A DNA stretch of 64,000 nucleotides, taken from assembly GCA_028282885.1 (NCBI GenBank), contig JANQGX010000064.1:62001-126000 (forward strand). The letters are read 5' to 3'. Position 1 is the first letter of the stretch; each line of letters begins with the position of its first letter. The notes beneath the pieces are model-generated. The model was given only the letters and a program-made list of their open reading frames with translations. It was not told where the DNA came from and made no database searches. The stretch comes from SAR324 cluster bacterium. GTDB taxonomy: Bacteria; SAR324; XYD2-FULL-50-16. The translations under genes and the position numbers were made by a program. This document shows, piece after piece, positions 35,657-45,008 of the stretch.

Positions 35657-37084
35657 CTATTGCGGTTTGTAGTTCACCCAGGCAGGAGGACGACGGGTTT
35701 TCCACGTTTTCCCGTACACGAGATTGTCCAAATGGGGGAGGAGTTTTCTCGCCAGGGGGGATCTCTTCAACAACCATTTGACCAGCCTGTGAAGAGACCG
35801 GTTGGGACGGCTATAGGGGCAGATTATCATACAGACACCGCAATCGGAACCAACCCGTCCCCAGTAATCATAACATGATTGGTCATCCAGCATCCAACGC
35901 AGCAATCCGTTTTTAACAGTTTTGTCTCCCATGGGAATGGAACGCGATGGGCAGGATTCCGCGCATTTTTTACAGGCCTGGCAGAACTCATCCACCCCGA
36001 GGTCAACCGGTTTATCAGCCACCAGCGGCATATTTGTCAGAACTGCCGCCAATCGAACCCTTGCTCCAAACTTTTCCGTAACCAGGTAACCCATACGGGA
36101 GAATTGGCCGATACCGGCATCGATGGCTAGCGGCACCATCAATGATTCATAGTACTTGAAACTGTTCGCCACTGCTTCATATCCTGATTGGGTAAACCAA
36201 TTGGCAATAACGGAAGAGATGAAAGCCCCTTTGGAGTAATTGCGCATGGATTCCGTCAGCACCGGCGTATGGGGAGCTGCGTACATAACATCATGGTCCA
36301 TCTCAGTTGCTATCACTACTGCATGGGTAAAATTTCTCTTAATCTCCTGTCCCCAGTTGTCCATCGAGTGTGAAGCATGGATGTGTCCCTTTCGGGAATA
36401 GATCCAACGTTCGTCAATCCTGGCAACTCCTACCAGATCCGCTCCCAGGTGGATAGCCCACCGTTTGATTGCCTCGGTTGCCTGCAGCGGTTCCATCTCA
36501 ATGGGTTCCTGTCTTTCGGGAATTTGTGGCAACGAATTGGCTACCAGGGTATGAGCGGCAGAAGCGTTTCCAGCGACCATATTAACAAGCATTGGCGGGC
36601 ATTTATCAATTGATCCCACCTTTCCGGCATGTCCGCCCTTTGCGCGGCGTTTATCGTCCCTTTCTTTGCGTTCCGGGTATTTCTCATAGTATTGGCTGTA
36701 CTGCTCACTTCCGGATACCAGGTTTTCGTTTCTGGCAAATACGATGTCTCTTTCATCAAATCTCAAGACTTCCCCGACAACATAACCCGCTGTCCCTTTC
36801 AACACAGCGCTGTTTTTTCTTCCGGGTATCACAAGAATAGCGACAAACAACACACAAACCAGCATATAAAAAATCAAAAAGAGCTGAAAAACATGGCTGT
36901 AGAATAGTAAAAAAACAAAAAAGTTATGCGCTGCTATTCCCAACAACCCGATTTTGATTGCTCTTGATTCCTGTTCTCTCCAGGACTCGTAAACAAACAA
37001 TCCGGCAGCTCCAATCATAGCCAGGTTGAAGACGAGTACAACAACAAATGTTGCCTGATGATTAAGAATGAGATTGAATGTCAT
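35657..37084 (-). CDS. Membrane-anchored reductive dehalogenase-like iron-sulfur protein (RdhA family)
   Basis: A 475-residue protein with three N-terminal membrane helices (to about residue 95), a charged linker, then an RdhA-type catalytic domain: GIGQFSRMGYLVTEKFGARVRLAAVLT, and two 4Fe-4S motifs, CQACKKCAESCP and CGVCMIICP. The GYLVTEKFG/RVRLA pattern fits RdhA better than the tRNA enzyme QueG. No TAT signal is present; membrane helices take its place, as known for a minority group of RdhA proteins. The ATG at 37084 lacks a ribosome binding site, and an open frame extends upstream to 37273 with only TTG/GTG starts. It is last in the operon with the molybdoenzyme. Dehalogenation is the family activity but is not proven. 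Confidence 0.78.
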   Translation of the reverse strand: MTFNLILNHQATFVVVLVFNLAMIGAAGLFVYESWREQESRAIKIGLLGIAAHNFFVFLLFYSHVFQLFLIFYMLVCVLFVAILVIPGRKNSAVLKGTAGYVVGEVLRFDERDIVFARNENLVSGSEQYSQYYEKYPERKERDDKRRAKGGHAGKVGSIDKCPPMLVNMVAGNASAAHTLVANSLPQIPERQEPIEMEPLQATEAIKRWAIHLGADLVGVARIDERWIYSRKGHIHASHSMDNWGQEIKRNFTHAVVIATEMDHDVMYAAPHTPVLTESMRNYSKGAFISSVIANWFTQSGYEAVANSFKYYESLMVPLAIDAGIGQFSRMGYLVTEKFGARVRLAAVLTNMPLVADKPVDLGVDEFCQACKKCAESCPSRSIPMGDKTVKNGLLRWMLDDQSCYDYWGRVGSDCGVCMIICPYSRPNRSLHRLVKWLLKRSPLARKLLPHLDNLVYGKTWKTRRPPAWVNYKPQ

Positions 37085-37205
37085 GGGGTGGGGGATGTTT
37101 CTGGAGTTGTCTTTGGTCTTGATGTTGAGGTTGGATGTTTTCTTTGTATCCAACCCCAAACCACCGATCAATATGTCACTATGCAACACAAATAACGAGG
37201 AGACA

Positions 37206-37535
37206 TCAAGGTGCGAAGAGTGCCGATCTTTTCTGTTGATCCATTTTCTCAACGAGGTCGTTGATTTTACCAAAACTCATGCAAAAGGACTGACAGTGCT
37301 TGACACACGCCGGCAATTCGCCCTGGTTGTATCGTTTCATGCACAGATCACATAGTTCGGTTGGAAAAGGAATATAATCAACCGCGACCGGTTTTTTCTC
37401 TGCAGCATAAACATGCTCGGTTACCCTGATTCCGCATTTTCCAACATCAAAAGAGTGTTCCTGCTGGCAGGCAACCTCACAGGTATGACAACCCGTACAG
37501 TATTCATAGTTAATCAGTAATCCGAATTTAGACAT
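37206..37535 (-). CDS. 4Fe-4S electron-transfer subunit (DmsB/HycB-like, two clusters)
   Basis: A 109-residue ferredoxin-like protein. A first cysteine set CTGCHTCEVAC (C13, C16, C19, C23) is followed by CDLC plus ACVKHCQSFC near the C-terminus, enough for two 4Fe-4S clusters. It is much shorter than the usual three- to four-cluster subunits of DMSO-reductase-type enzymes. The ATG at 37535 has an AGGAGGG site and is preferred over the earlier in-frame start at 37574. It begins 11 bases after the molybdoenzyme stop, so it is most likely its electron-transfer partner, passing electrons perhaps to the RdhA-like protein encoded next. Confidence 0.87.
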   Translation of the reverse strand: MSKFGLLINYEYCTGCHTCEVACQQEHSFDVGKCGIRVTEHVYAAEKKPVAVDYIPFPTELCDLCMKRYNQGELPACVKHCQSFCMSFGKINDLVEKMDQQKRSALFAP

Positions 37536-37546
37536 GGTAGGCCCTC

Positions 37547-39781
37547 CTAATCGTTTATTTTTGCTAGTCGACAAAGGGTGGTTTTGTATTGACCACCACC
37601 GAAACCCGAATCGCTATCCTGTGGTCCGGGAACAATCTGGTTGATCTGGTAATCCCAGACACCAAACAGATCGGGTTCACTGCCTTTCAGTTCGGGTTTC
37701 CACCAACTGTGAAGGGTGTGTACCATCTTGGGATGCACTCTCAGTGATATTCGCACCTTACGTTTGACCTTCCCCATGTCGTTCTCCAGGTGAATCCATT
37801 CTCCATCGTAAACGCCAAACTCTTTAGCCGTTTCCGGATGAACCTCGACGTAAGGTTCCGGATTCTTCTCACGTAACCAGGGAATCCCCCTGTGTTCCGA
37901 ATGAAAAAACAGGTGGGACCTGGCACCGGTGATCATAATCAGGGGATATTTTTCAAAAAGCTCTGGGGTTGAGACCGGTCCCTGTGCAGGTTCTCTGAAA
38001 AAAGGCAGTGGATCAACACCCCAGCTTTCATAAGCCTTGCAGTACAGCTCCACTTTACCTGTTTCTGTGGTAAATCCGGGCTTGCCGTCAGCTCTTAGAA
38101 GACCTTTTTCATGGCGTCGATAAGGTCTGCTGGGATCGCCTTCAGGAGGCATCATCTGGGAGCCGTTCTTGACTACATCGTCAAAAGTGACATTGGCAAC
38201 AGAAAGCCGGTCGTTAATCAGTTCTCTCGGGTTCTTATACTTACAGTTAGGGTTGAGCCGGTTTGCCATCTCGATGTTGATCTCCCAATCGGATTTACAA
38301 TCACCAACCTGAACCGTCTTCTGCATAACACCGAGTGGAACCCACCAGGAGCGAAAGCTCTCTTTTTCCGCAAAGGTCGCCGCGGGCAGCACAATATCAG
38401 CTAACGCCATGGATGTAGGATTATGGAACAGGTCCACGACCACAACAAAATCAAGCTTTTTCAAAGCCTCGTAATGTAATCTGGCCCGAGCGGCCTGCCC
38501 TCCCAGAATATTGGCGGTTTGAATCCATGCTCCTTTTATCGGGTAAGGCTTTCCGTTGTTGATCTGGTCTATCACCATATCCGGTTGCGCCCAGCCCCGG
38601 AATCCCTTAACCATGGGATAGTCGTTACAACCGATTCGGACCTTGTTCAGCTTATCGACCAATTCCTGGCCGTACAACCCCACCAGCTCTTCCGTAGAGT
38701 ATGGATACGTGGTGACGCCATGAGAAGGCCGTGCAATAACATTTCCTCCGGGAACGTCAATATTGCCGGTTATAGACCACAATTGTGTGATCGCTTGCGC
38801 TACGGTAGTTCCTTCAGGATTCATACAAATAGGAACACCCCACTGAATGGCCGCCGGTTTTGCTGTTGCATACAGCCGTGCTGCTTCAATAATCAACTCT
38901 TCCGGAATCCAGGTGATTTTGGAAACCTTATCCACCGGATATTGTTGAACCCTTTCCGCGAGTTCATCAAAACCGTAACACCACTTTTCAACAAATTCCT
39001 TATCGTACAGTTTCTCGTTGATAATGACGTTTAACATGCCCAAAGCCAGGGCACCGTCTGTTCCCGGCCTGATCTGCAGATGATATTCTGCCCTGGAAGA
39101 CATCCAGGTATGACGGGGGTCTACAGAAATAATCTTGCTACCGCGTTGCATACAATCGACGATCCAGTGCCCGAAAAAACCATCGGGGCAGGTGGGCGGG
39201 GGATTCTGCCCCCAAACGATAATAACCTTGGGAACCTCCCATTCAGGGTCTTCATATCGCTTCTCAGAGAATTGTGAGGCATCAAGGACACAGAAATCGC
39301 CAATGGTTGCCTTCATCGCGCCCAGTCTGGGAGTGTAACAGGATTGACCGGAGAGACCCAGTTGCACCCAGTTTGGACTGCCATAATTGTAGCACAGGAA
39401 GGAGATGGGTCCTCCCACATCGCGTCCTGTTCCCTGGGCAAAGACCACGGATTCAGCACCATGTTTTTCACGGATATCCTTCAGTTTTGCCTCACAGGTA
39501 TCAAACGCTTCATCCCAGGAGATGGGCTCAAACTTACCTTCACCACGGTTCCCAACCCGTTTCAAGGGTTGGGTCAGGCGATCCGGATGATAAACGTATT
39601 GCGTCATAGCCAGCACCCTGGGGCAGGCACGCCCTTGGTTCCAGGAAGCATTTTCGTCCCCTTCGACCTTAATCAGTTTTCCATCCTTGACATACAGCTT
39701 TTGTCCGCAGGCTCCGTGACAACCCGCTCCTGCAGACCAGGTAGTGGTTGGATATACCTGGATTCCATTATCTCCGTTCAT
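37547..39781 (-). CDS. Molybdopterin (Mo/W-bisPGD) oxidoreductase, DMSO reductase superfamily
   Basis: A 744-residue catalytic subunit. An iron-sulfur segment near the N-terminus has Cys at 21, 25 and 53 (CHGAC, then RACPRV), but the position expected for the first ligand is Ala17, so the cluster may be incomplete. Then come the Mo-bisPGD domains: WGQNPPPTCPDGFFG, SVDPRHTW, ALGMLNVIINEKLYDKEFVEKW and, near the end, MITGARSHLFFHSEHRG. No TAT signal is seen, so it acts in the cytoplasm. Relatives include pyrogallol transhydroxylase, acetylene hydratase and many uncharacterised hydroxylases or dehydrogenases. It lies 27 bases after the sulfotransferase-like gene and is followed by an FeS subunit. 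Substrate unknown. Confidence 0.88.
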   Translation of the reverse strand: MNGDNGIQVYPTTTWSAGAGCHGACGQKLYVKDGKLIKVEGDENASWNQGRACPRVLAMTQYVYHPDRLTQPLKRVGNRGEGKFEPISWDEAFDTCEAKLKDIREKHGAESVVFAQGTGRDVGGPISFLCYNYGSPNWVQLGLSGQSCYTPRLGAMKATIGDFCVLDASQFSEKRYEDPEWEVPKVIIVWGQNPPPTCPDGFFGHWIVDCMQRGSKIISVDPRHTWMSSRAEYHLQIRPGTDGALALGMLNVIINEKLYDKEFVEKWCYGFDELAERVQQYPVDKVSKITWIPEELIIEAARLYATAKPAAIQWGVPICMNPEGTTVAQAITQLWSITGNIDVPGGNVIARPSHGVTTYPYSTEELVGLYGQELVDKLNKVRIGCNDYPMVKGFRGWAQPDMVIDQINNGKPYPIKGAWIQTANILGGQAARARLHYEALKKLDFVVVVDLFHNPTSMALADIVLPAATFAEKESFRSWWVPLGVMQKTVQVGDCKSDWEINIEMANRLNPNCKYKNPRELINDRLSVANVTFDDVVKNGSQMMPPEGDPSRPYRRHEKGLLRADGKPGFTTETGKVELYCKAYESWGVDPLPFFREPAQGPVSTPELFEKYPLIMITGARSHLFFHSEHRGIPWLREKNPEPYVEVHPETAKEFGVYDGEWIHLENDMGKVKRKVRISLRVHPKMVHTLHSWWKPELKGSEPDLFGVWDYQINQIVPGPQDSDSGFGGGQYKTTLCRLAKIND

Positions 39782-39808
39782 GTTTTCTCCGTTGAAATAT
39801 TAATGGAA

Positions 39809-41248
39809 CTACTCATCGTCATCCGAAACAATACACAATTGTGCAGCCGATTCATAAGCGTCACCGATTTCCAGCTCGATAACGTTCTGCGGCGGGGCTT
39901 CCGTTACTCCCGGAACCCTGAATTTTGTTCGATCCAGTTTGGGAATAGCTGTTTCCTTCGGTTTATCCAGTTGTGGAATATAGTCGTATGGATACCGATA
40001 ACTGCGGTATACCATATTGGTGTCATATTGTGTGTTAAAATATGGGCTGATGTATTCCCAGACAAGTTCGTGCTGTGGAGTAACTTCAAACAATCTCCCG
40101 TCAGCGCCCTCGGTAATCAGGGTGTTCCCATTGGGCAGCCTTTGTGCGGCGCTGATATAACCGCTGTAAAACTTGTAGTTGTCTGCCAGCGGTGTAAAAC
40201 CGGCTTCTTCCGGTGTGTATTTCCACACCACATCCAGCGTGATGGGGTCGATTTCAAGCACCCTGGAACAATCACGTTGCGCATAGTGCATTCCTCTTGG
40301 AGCGCCGGGATTCGGAGCACCGTAACCAGCCCAGCCCCCGTTGTCAAAAACGAGAATGTTGCCTTCACCAGGAAGTCCCTTGGGAATTATGTGCGCATGG
40401 TGCATACCGATAATCCAGCCCATTTTGATCAATTCCGGAGATGTATCGTAGTCCGGTCCAATCTGCCAGACGACCTTTCCGGTCTTTTTATCGGTGATCG
40501 CCATGATATTGGCAATTCTGCTGTCCCAGATAATGTTATCCGGATGAAATCGCTGGTCGCCGGCATCATACCATTTGTTAGGCCCGACCAGGGACATGCT
40601 GTTAATATGCATCCAGTCGGCAACCCCTCCGCTTACCTGGGCCCGAAGATTGGGATTTCGGTACAGGGTGTTTTTCGACTCTTCCGAGAAATTGAATTCG
40701 GAAAAATGCTCGCTGCATATCCATTCCCAGGTTATGTTGCCTTCCCAGTCGACTTCGAGAAACACATCATCACAGAGTTTTTTGTCCGTGATATTCGGAT
40801 TACTTGTGTACTTGTGCACCAGAATCATTGTATTTCCACTATCGGTCTGTGGTTCCATTCCGGGTACATAGTATCCGACAGGATTTCCTTCCCGCTGGTA
40901 ATCATGGTGTTGTAATGCCATCCAACCGGCATCTTCACCGGGATCTTCCGTGTATTCCCATTGATCGAACTTCCAGGTAATATTGCCTTCCCAGTCCACC
41001 TGAATCAGATCTTTCTGGTCCTGATAGCCATATTTCCCGTTTCTTCGACCCCGGTTTCCCATCAGTATCCCTCCGGGCAGCAACTTGTTGGGAAAACCAT
41101 GCATTTTTTGTATTTGGCGCACAACGTTACCATTCATATCTATAATGGTTGCCCCGACCTGGTTGGCTTGAAAGACCGTGTAACCGTTCCAGCATTTGTC
41201 GGGGTCGTAGACTGTGGCCCCGGTTGGATAAATAGTTGGATAACCCAC
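39809..41248 (-). CDS. Arylsulfotransferase-like beta-propeller protein (ASST family), no signal peptide
   Basis: A 479-residue protein with repeated propeller blades marked by VDWEGNITWKF, VDWEGNITWEW and ITDKKTGKVVWQIGP, and a His-rich patch GMHHAHIIPKG in the middle, as in bacterial aryl-sulfate sulfotransferases that move sulfate between phenols. Unlike the classical periplasmic enzymes it has no signal peptide, so it is probably cytoplasmic. The start is a GTG with a very good AGGAGGTTGAA site. It heads the operon with the molybdoenzyme. Loss of the signal peptide and co-location with a cytoplasmic Mo enzyme suggest the two act on the same aromatic compound; this is inference. Confidence 0.75.
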   Translation of the reverse strand: MGYPTIYPTGATVYDPDKCWNGYTVFQANQVGATIIDMNGNVVRQIQKMHGFPNKLLPGGILMGNRGRRNGKYGYQDQKDLIQVDWEGNITWKFDQWEYTEDPGEDAGWMALQHHDYQREGNPVGYYVPGMEPQTDSGNTMILVHKYTSNPNITDKKLCDDVFLEVDWEGNITWEWICSEHFSEFNFSEESKNTLYRNPNLRAQVSGGVADWMHINSMSLVGPNKWYDAGDQRFHPDNIIWDSRIANIMAITDKKTGKVVWQIGPDYDTSPELIKMGWIIGMHHAHIIPKGLPGEGNILVFDNGGWAGYGAPNPGAPRGMHYAQRDCSRVLEIDPITLDVVWKYTPEEAGFTPLADNYKFYSGYISAAQRLPNGNTLITEGADGRLFEVTPQHELVWEYISPYFNTQYDTNMVYRSYRYPYDYIPQLDKPKETAIPKLDRTKFRVPGVTEAPPQNVIELEIGDAYESAAQLCIVSDDDE

Positions 41249-41312
41249 TTCAACCTCCTGAAAATCTGGTTATGCTATTCTAATTGTATCTATTCAGAAT
41301 CATGGACTTTAA

Positions 41313-41435
41313 TGCCGAAGGTGTTGGTTTTCGGGAACCTGAGATGCGAGATACGCGGCATCGAGCAGCAAGGGACGGATTCAAGGAGTTCCCGGAATGG
41401 ATTTATTGGTTTCCCAAAAACCAACACCTTCGGCA
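41313..41435. repeat. Long imperfect palindrome (123 bases) between the transporter and sulfotransferase-like genes
   Basis: TGCCGAAGGTGTTGGTTTT at 41313-41331 returns as an exact reverse complement at 41417-41435. Allowing one mismatch and one extra base, the arms extend to about 27 bases (GGGAACC against GGTTTCCC). The ~70-base middle contains a further CGGGAAC/GTTCCCG pair. The element may fold into a cruciform or RNA stem. It lies in the 298-base gap 41249-41546, which has no gene, and could be a miniature mobile element or a processing/termination structure. Confidence 0.6.
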
Positions 41436-41546
41436 CAACACCAACTGAATAGTTACTTTTGATAAATTAATTCATGATTCCTTGAAACCCAAATTCAAAA
41501 TCCTGAATTTAAAACTGATAGCGTGTCGATGACTCGCCAAAACCTT

Positions 41547-43523
41547 TTAAAACAGCCATGGCTGATGCCAGAAAACATGCAGAATCTTATCGTAAAAACC
41601 ATAAAGAACCAGCCAACTGCAAGCAGCGTATACGATGCTAAACTTCCAGCTATACTTACCCCATGTTTTTAAGTAGATTCCTATAAACAAGGGGACAGTG
41701 ATGAGCTGGCCGATAAGTAAAGAGACCGTTATCATCAGCAAAACCCAACTGAAAAATTTCAGGGAATTGCCGAGATCAATGGTTTGGGTGCATCTTTCTA
41801 AATATGACCGCAAGTCCGGAAACTCTTTCCTTTCGCCGAAATACTCGCGCGTGTCTTTGTAAAATGCAAAAAGTAAAAGCAGAATTGCGGGAAAAGAGAT
41901 AACAAACGGGAACTCCCAAGCAAACTTGGGCCACTTGAGCGATGCGATTGCTGCGTAGATGAAAGCCACCAAAAGGAGAACCGTAAATGGCAGGGAAACC
42001 GCCGGATTCTTCTGCGATCCTTCTCCCTGGGATGGTCCCGATTTGGATTTTTTTGTCTTAACGATTCCTTTTGCCGAAAGAAAAAGGACAATACCAATCA
42101 GTGCAATTATGACCATGACAACCGGCCTTATAAGCCACGTAAAATTATCATAGGTCTGAATACTGAGTTGAAAGGAGTTTTCCAATAGAGGACCCAGCAC
42201 CATTGCCAGCAATAAAGGCGGTCGAGGCCAGCCTCCGTTTTTCATAATATAACCGATTGCTCCCATTGACAGGCAGACAACCCAGTCTCCAATGGATGCA
42301 CTGCTCATCCATGCTCCCATCAAAACAAAAAGCATGGAAGCCGGCACAATCAGATGTCCCCTGATGTAGGCAACTTTCACTACTTGCTTGCACCAGAACA
42401 ACAACAGAAATCCTGCAAGAACATTGGCGATCACAATGGTCCAAACAATACTGAACGTAATATGAACCTTTTCAAGCAGCATTTCCGGTCCGGGACGTAT
42501 TCCCTGGATGGTTAATGCACCCAGTAGAATAGCCGAACCAATATTGCCGGGAATACCAAACCCTAAAGTCGGAATAAGAGCACCGCCTTTCATGGCATTG
42601 TTGGCAGCTTCGGGAGCTATAACCCCGCGAATATCCCCTTCTCCAAACTGTGATTTGTCCTTTGCGCTTTGGACAGCATGACCATATGCGGCCCAACCGA
42701 CGATTTCTCCCCCAAGACCCGGCAGCATGCCGACATAAGTGCCAATTGCACTGGATTTTAAAGCGAGCCACCAGTTTTTTATGACATCCTTGGTGCCGTC
42801 AAATATGCCACCTCCCTTTGTTCCTTCTTTGGGAACACGGGATATGGAGACATCTTTTGTCGCCAATTCCAATAATTCGGGGAGCGCAAAAAGTCCAAGG
42901 GCAACAGGTACGATTGAAATACCATCCAGCAGGTAATCCAGATCAAACCAATAACGAGGGATGGACACAGCATCGGAATAGCCGATCATTGTGATAAGGA
43001 GTCCGATTAGTGCCGAGATGAGACCTTTGATAATAGACCTTCCGCTGATCGAACTGACCATCGTTAATCCCAAAATACCCAGCATAAACAGCTCCGGGGA
43101 CCCAAAAGCCAGGATTATCGGTTTGACCAACGGCAAGGAAAGTCCCAGCATTAAGGCACCAAAGACGCCTCCAAACATGGAAACGGTTAAAGCCGCTCCC
43201 AGCGCACGCCCGGCATGACCCTTTTTGGCCAAGGGGTATCCATCCAGTATCGTTGCAGCAGATGCACCGGTTCCGGGAACGCCTAACATGACGGATGGAA
43301 TCGTGTCTGAAGTCGTTACCACCGCAAACATCCCCAGCAGCAACGCAATCGCGGAAACAGAATCCATACCAAAGGTAAAAGGCAGTAAAATAATAAGTCC
43401 CAGGATTCCTCCCAACCCGGGAACCGCCCCCAACCAAATGCCAATAAAAACCCCGAGCACCAGAAAACCAATGGCCGGCCATTGTAAGACCATCGTCAGG
43501 GCAGTCAACATGCTATCAATCAT
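41547..43523 (-). CDS. Tripartite tricarboxylate transporter, TctA-TctB fusion
   Basis: A 658-residue inner-membrane protein. Residues 1 to ~500 are a TctA large subunit (GAVPGLGGILGLIILLPFTF, GMFAVVTTSDTIPSVMLGVPGTGASAATILDGYPLAKKG, GLGGEIVGWAAYGHAVQ). After a Ser/Gly-rich linker, the last ~150 residues contain four more membrane helices with the size and layout of the small TctB subunit, which is normally a separate gene. The ATG at 43523 is used; a TTG at 43541 is the alternative. With the TctC binding protein upstream it forms a secondary, ion-driven high-affinity uptake system for carboxylates or aromatic acids. Confidence 0.88.
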   Translation of the reverse strand: MIDSMLTALTMVLQWPAIGFLVLGVFIGIWLGAVPGLGGILGLIILLPFTFGMDSVSAIALLLGMFAVVTTSDTIPSVMLGVPGTGASAATILDGYPLAKKGHAGRALGAALTVSMFGGVFGALMLGLSLPLVKPIILAFGSPELFMLGILGLTMVSSISGRSIIKGLISALIGLLITMIGYSDAVSIPRYWFDLDYLLDGISIVPVALGLFALPELLELATKDVSISRVPKEGTKGGGIFDGTKDVIKNWWLALKSSAIGTYVGMLPGLGGEIVGWAAYGHAVQSAKDKSQFGEGDIRGVIAPEAANNAMKGGALIPTLGFGIPGNIGSAILLGALTIQGIRPGPEMLLEKVHITFSIVWTIVIANVLAGFLLLFWCKQVVKVAYIRGHLIVPASMLFVLMGAWMSSASIGDWVVCLSMGAIGYIMKNGGWPRPPLLLAMVLGPLLENSFQLSIQTYDNFTWLIRPVVMVIIALIGIVLFLSAKGIVKTKKSKSGPSQGEGSQKNPAVSLPFTVLLLVAFIYAAIASLKWPKFAWEFPFVISFPAILLLLFAFYKDTREYFGERKEFPDLRSYLERCTQTIDLGNSLKFFSWVLLMITVSLLIGQLITVPLFIGIYLKTWGKYSWKFSIVYAACSWLVLYGFYDKILHVFWHQPWLF

Positions 43524-43754
43524 GATATGCCAGCTCTTCAAAGTTTATATTTAGCCACTTGAGAAACCTCCGGAAGATAAAATCATAATGCCGTCAAAGA
43601 GTCTTTGTTTCCTGAAAGGACTACTCTTTGAATCACAAATGTCATCAAGTTTCTGACTTTCAGATGTTCCCCAAGTTTAAGCTGTCGATATTACCAATAA
43701 CGGGGGCTTGGTAACGACAATGATCGCCTTCAGCTCCCCGGTGAAACCGTGTTC

Positions 43755-44855
43755 CTATTTGGTGGCGTCAGCGATAAACTTCTTAAGATACGCAATCGTA
43801 TCCGGATCGATATCATCAAGCCCATCGACCATCATCTGAACGTTTTTGGTTGAAGCCGGCTTGAAAACAAAACCTGCGATCTTCTTCGATTCAGCTATCA
43901 GCTCAGGATCCTGCATCATTTTTTGGAATCCTTCCTGTAGCTCTTTTGTGGCTTCTTTATTCATATTGGGAGGTCCCCAGAAGAACCAACTGGCGGTTGA
44001 ATATAAACCCCTTAGCACACTGAATGCATTCCAGAGATCGCCGGAAGGAGTTCCACCTTTTACCTCTTCGTATACCTCCATGAAGGTAGGCATGTCATTA
44101 ATGTCTTTGCTTTTAAAATAGTTACCCTGCTCATCCTTATTCTGGAAATACCAGACCGGTGTAACTGTCCCGTCTTTTGCCATGGCAGGTTCAACACCTG
44201 ATCGGTAACCGTTGAGGGCATGCGTCGTGATGTTGGCTTCTCCCTGTTTGATAGCGGCACGAACTTTGGCGGCTCCCCTGTATCCGGTCACATACCGATA
44301 CTCAAGTCCCAGCAGATTAAGACTTAACCGTCCAAAAATATCCAGCGGTATTGAGGGTCGCAAACCGGCATAGACAAGTTTATCGGCATTTTTGATGTCA
44401 GCCGGTTTCTTTATACCGCCTGGAACTGCGTCAGTTCTTGCGAAAAGCATAAATGGAGGACCCTGGGCACCACCAACAATCGTAAGATCGCTATAGTCAA
44501 AACGCACTCCGGGCTCCTTTATCAACTGGGAAACAGGTACCCAATTCTGGAAAATCAGCGTATAACCATCAGGTCTGGTTTTTTCGGCAATCAGGTTCAA
44601 TGCTTTGACACCGCCTGCACCGGGAAGGTTTTTAACAATTACTGAAGGACTTCCGGGGATGTACTTTCCGAAATACTTGGTAAAAATACGGGCTGTGGTG
44701 TCGGTACCGCCACCGGCATTAAATCCGACAAGAACCGTTATGTTTTTTCCCTTGTAGTAAGGGGCGGCCTCAATGCTCGGTAATAGCATCAGGCTTGTTA
44801 TCATCAATGCTGCAAAAATAGTGATGGTTTGCTTTTTTATTCTTCTGATCTTCAT
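43755..44855 (-). CDS. Tripartite tricarboxylate transporter substrate-binding protein, TctC/Bug family
   Basis: A 366-residue periplasmic binding protein. The Sec signal peptide ends near SIEAAPYY. The mature part shows the Bug family features: ITVLVGFNAGGGTDTTARIF (first carboxylate-binding loop), VKNLPGAGGVKALN and RPDGYTL, then a second lobe with RAAIKQGEANITTHALNGY. Bug proteins bind di- and tricarboxylates, aromatic acids, nicotinate or terephthalate. It is 231 bases upstream of the TctA-TctB gene and has a GGAGG site before the ATG. It sits directly downstream of the IclR regulator, its likely controller. Confidence 0.93.
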   Translation of the reverse strand: MKIRRIKKQTITIFAALMITSLMLLPSIEAAPYYKGKNITVLVGFNAGGGTDTTARIFTKYFGKYIPGSPSVIVKNLPGAGGVKALNLIAEKTRPDGYTLIFQNWVPVSQLIKEPGVRFDYSDLTIVGGAQGPPFMLFARTDAVPGGIKKPADIKNADKLVYAGLRPSIPLDIFGRLSLNLLGLEYRYVTGYRGAAKVRAAIKQGEANITTHALNGYRSGVEPAMAKDGTVTPVWYFQNKDEQGNYFKSKDINDMPTFMEVYEEVKGGTPSGDLWNAFSVLRGLYSTASWFFWGPPNMNKEATKELQEGFQKMMQDPELIAESKKIAGFVFKPASTKNVQMMVDGLDDIDPDTIAYLKKFIADATK

Positions 44856-45008
44856 GAGTTTCCTCCAAGGTAATTACTTACATAACCACTAAGAACCAAA
44901 AAGTATGGACCAAATCATTCAGACTCCTGACGCTTCTGATAATACGCATCTGTTCCTCTTCCAAAAACACCTGAAATCATTCTGGCATACGGTGACAACA
45001 GCTTACTT

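Noticed and set aside
35657-37084. Epoxyqueuosine reductase (QueG) for the double 4Fe-4S protein.
   Set aside because: The N-terminal membrane anchor and the GYLVTEKFG/RVRLAAVLT region fit RdhA better, and no tRNA-modification genes are near.
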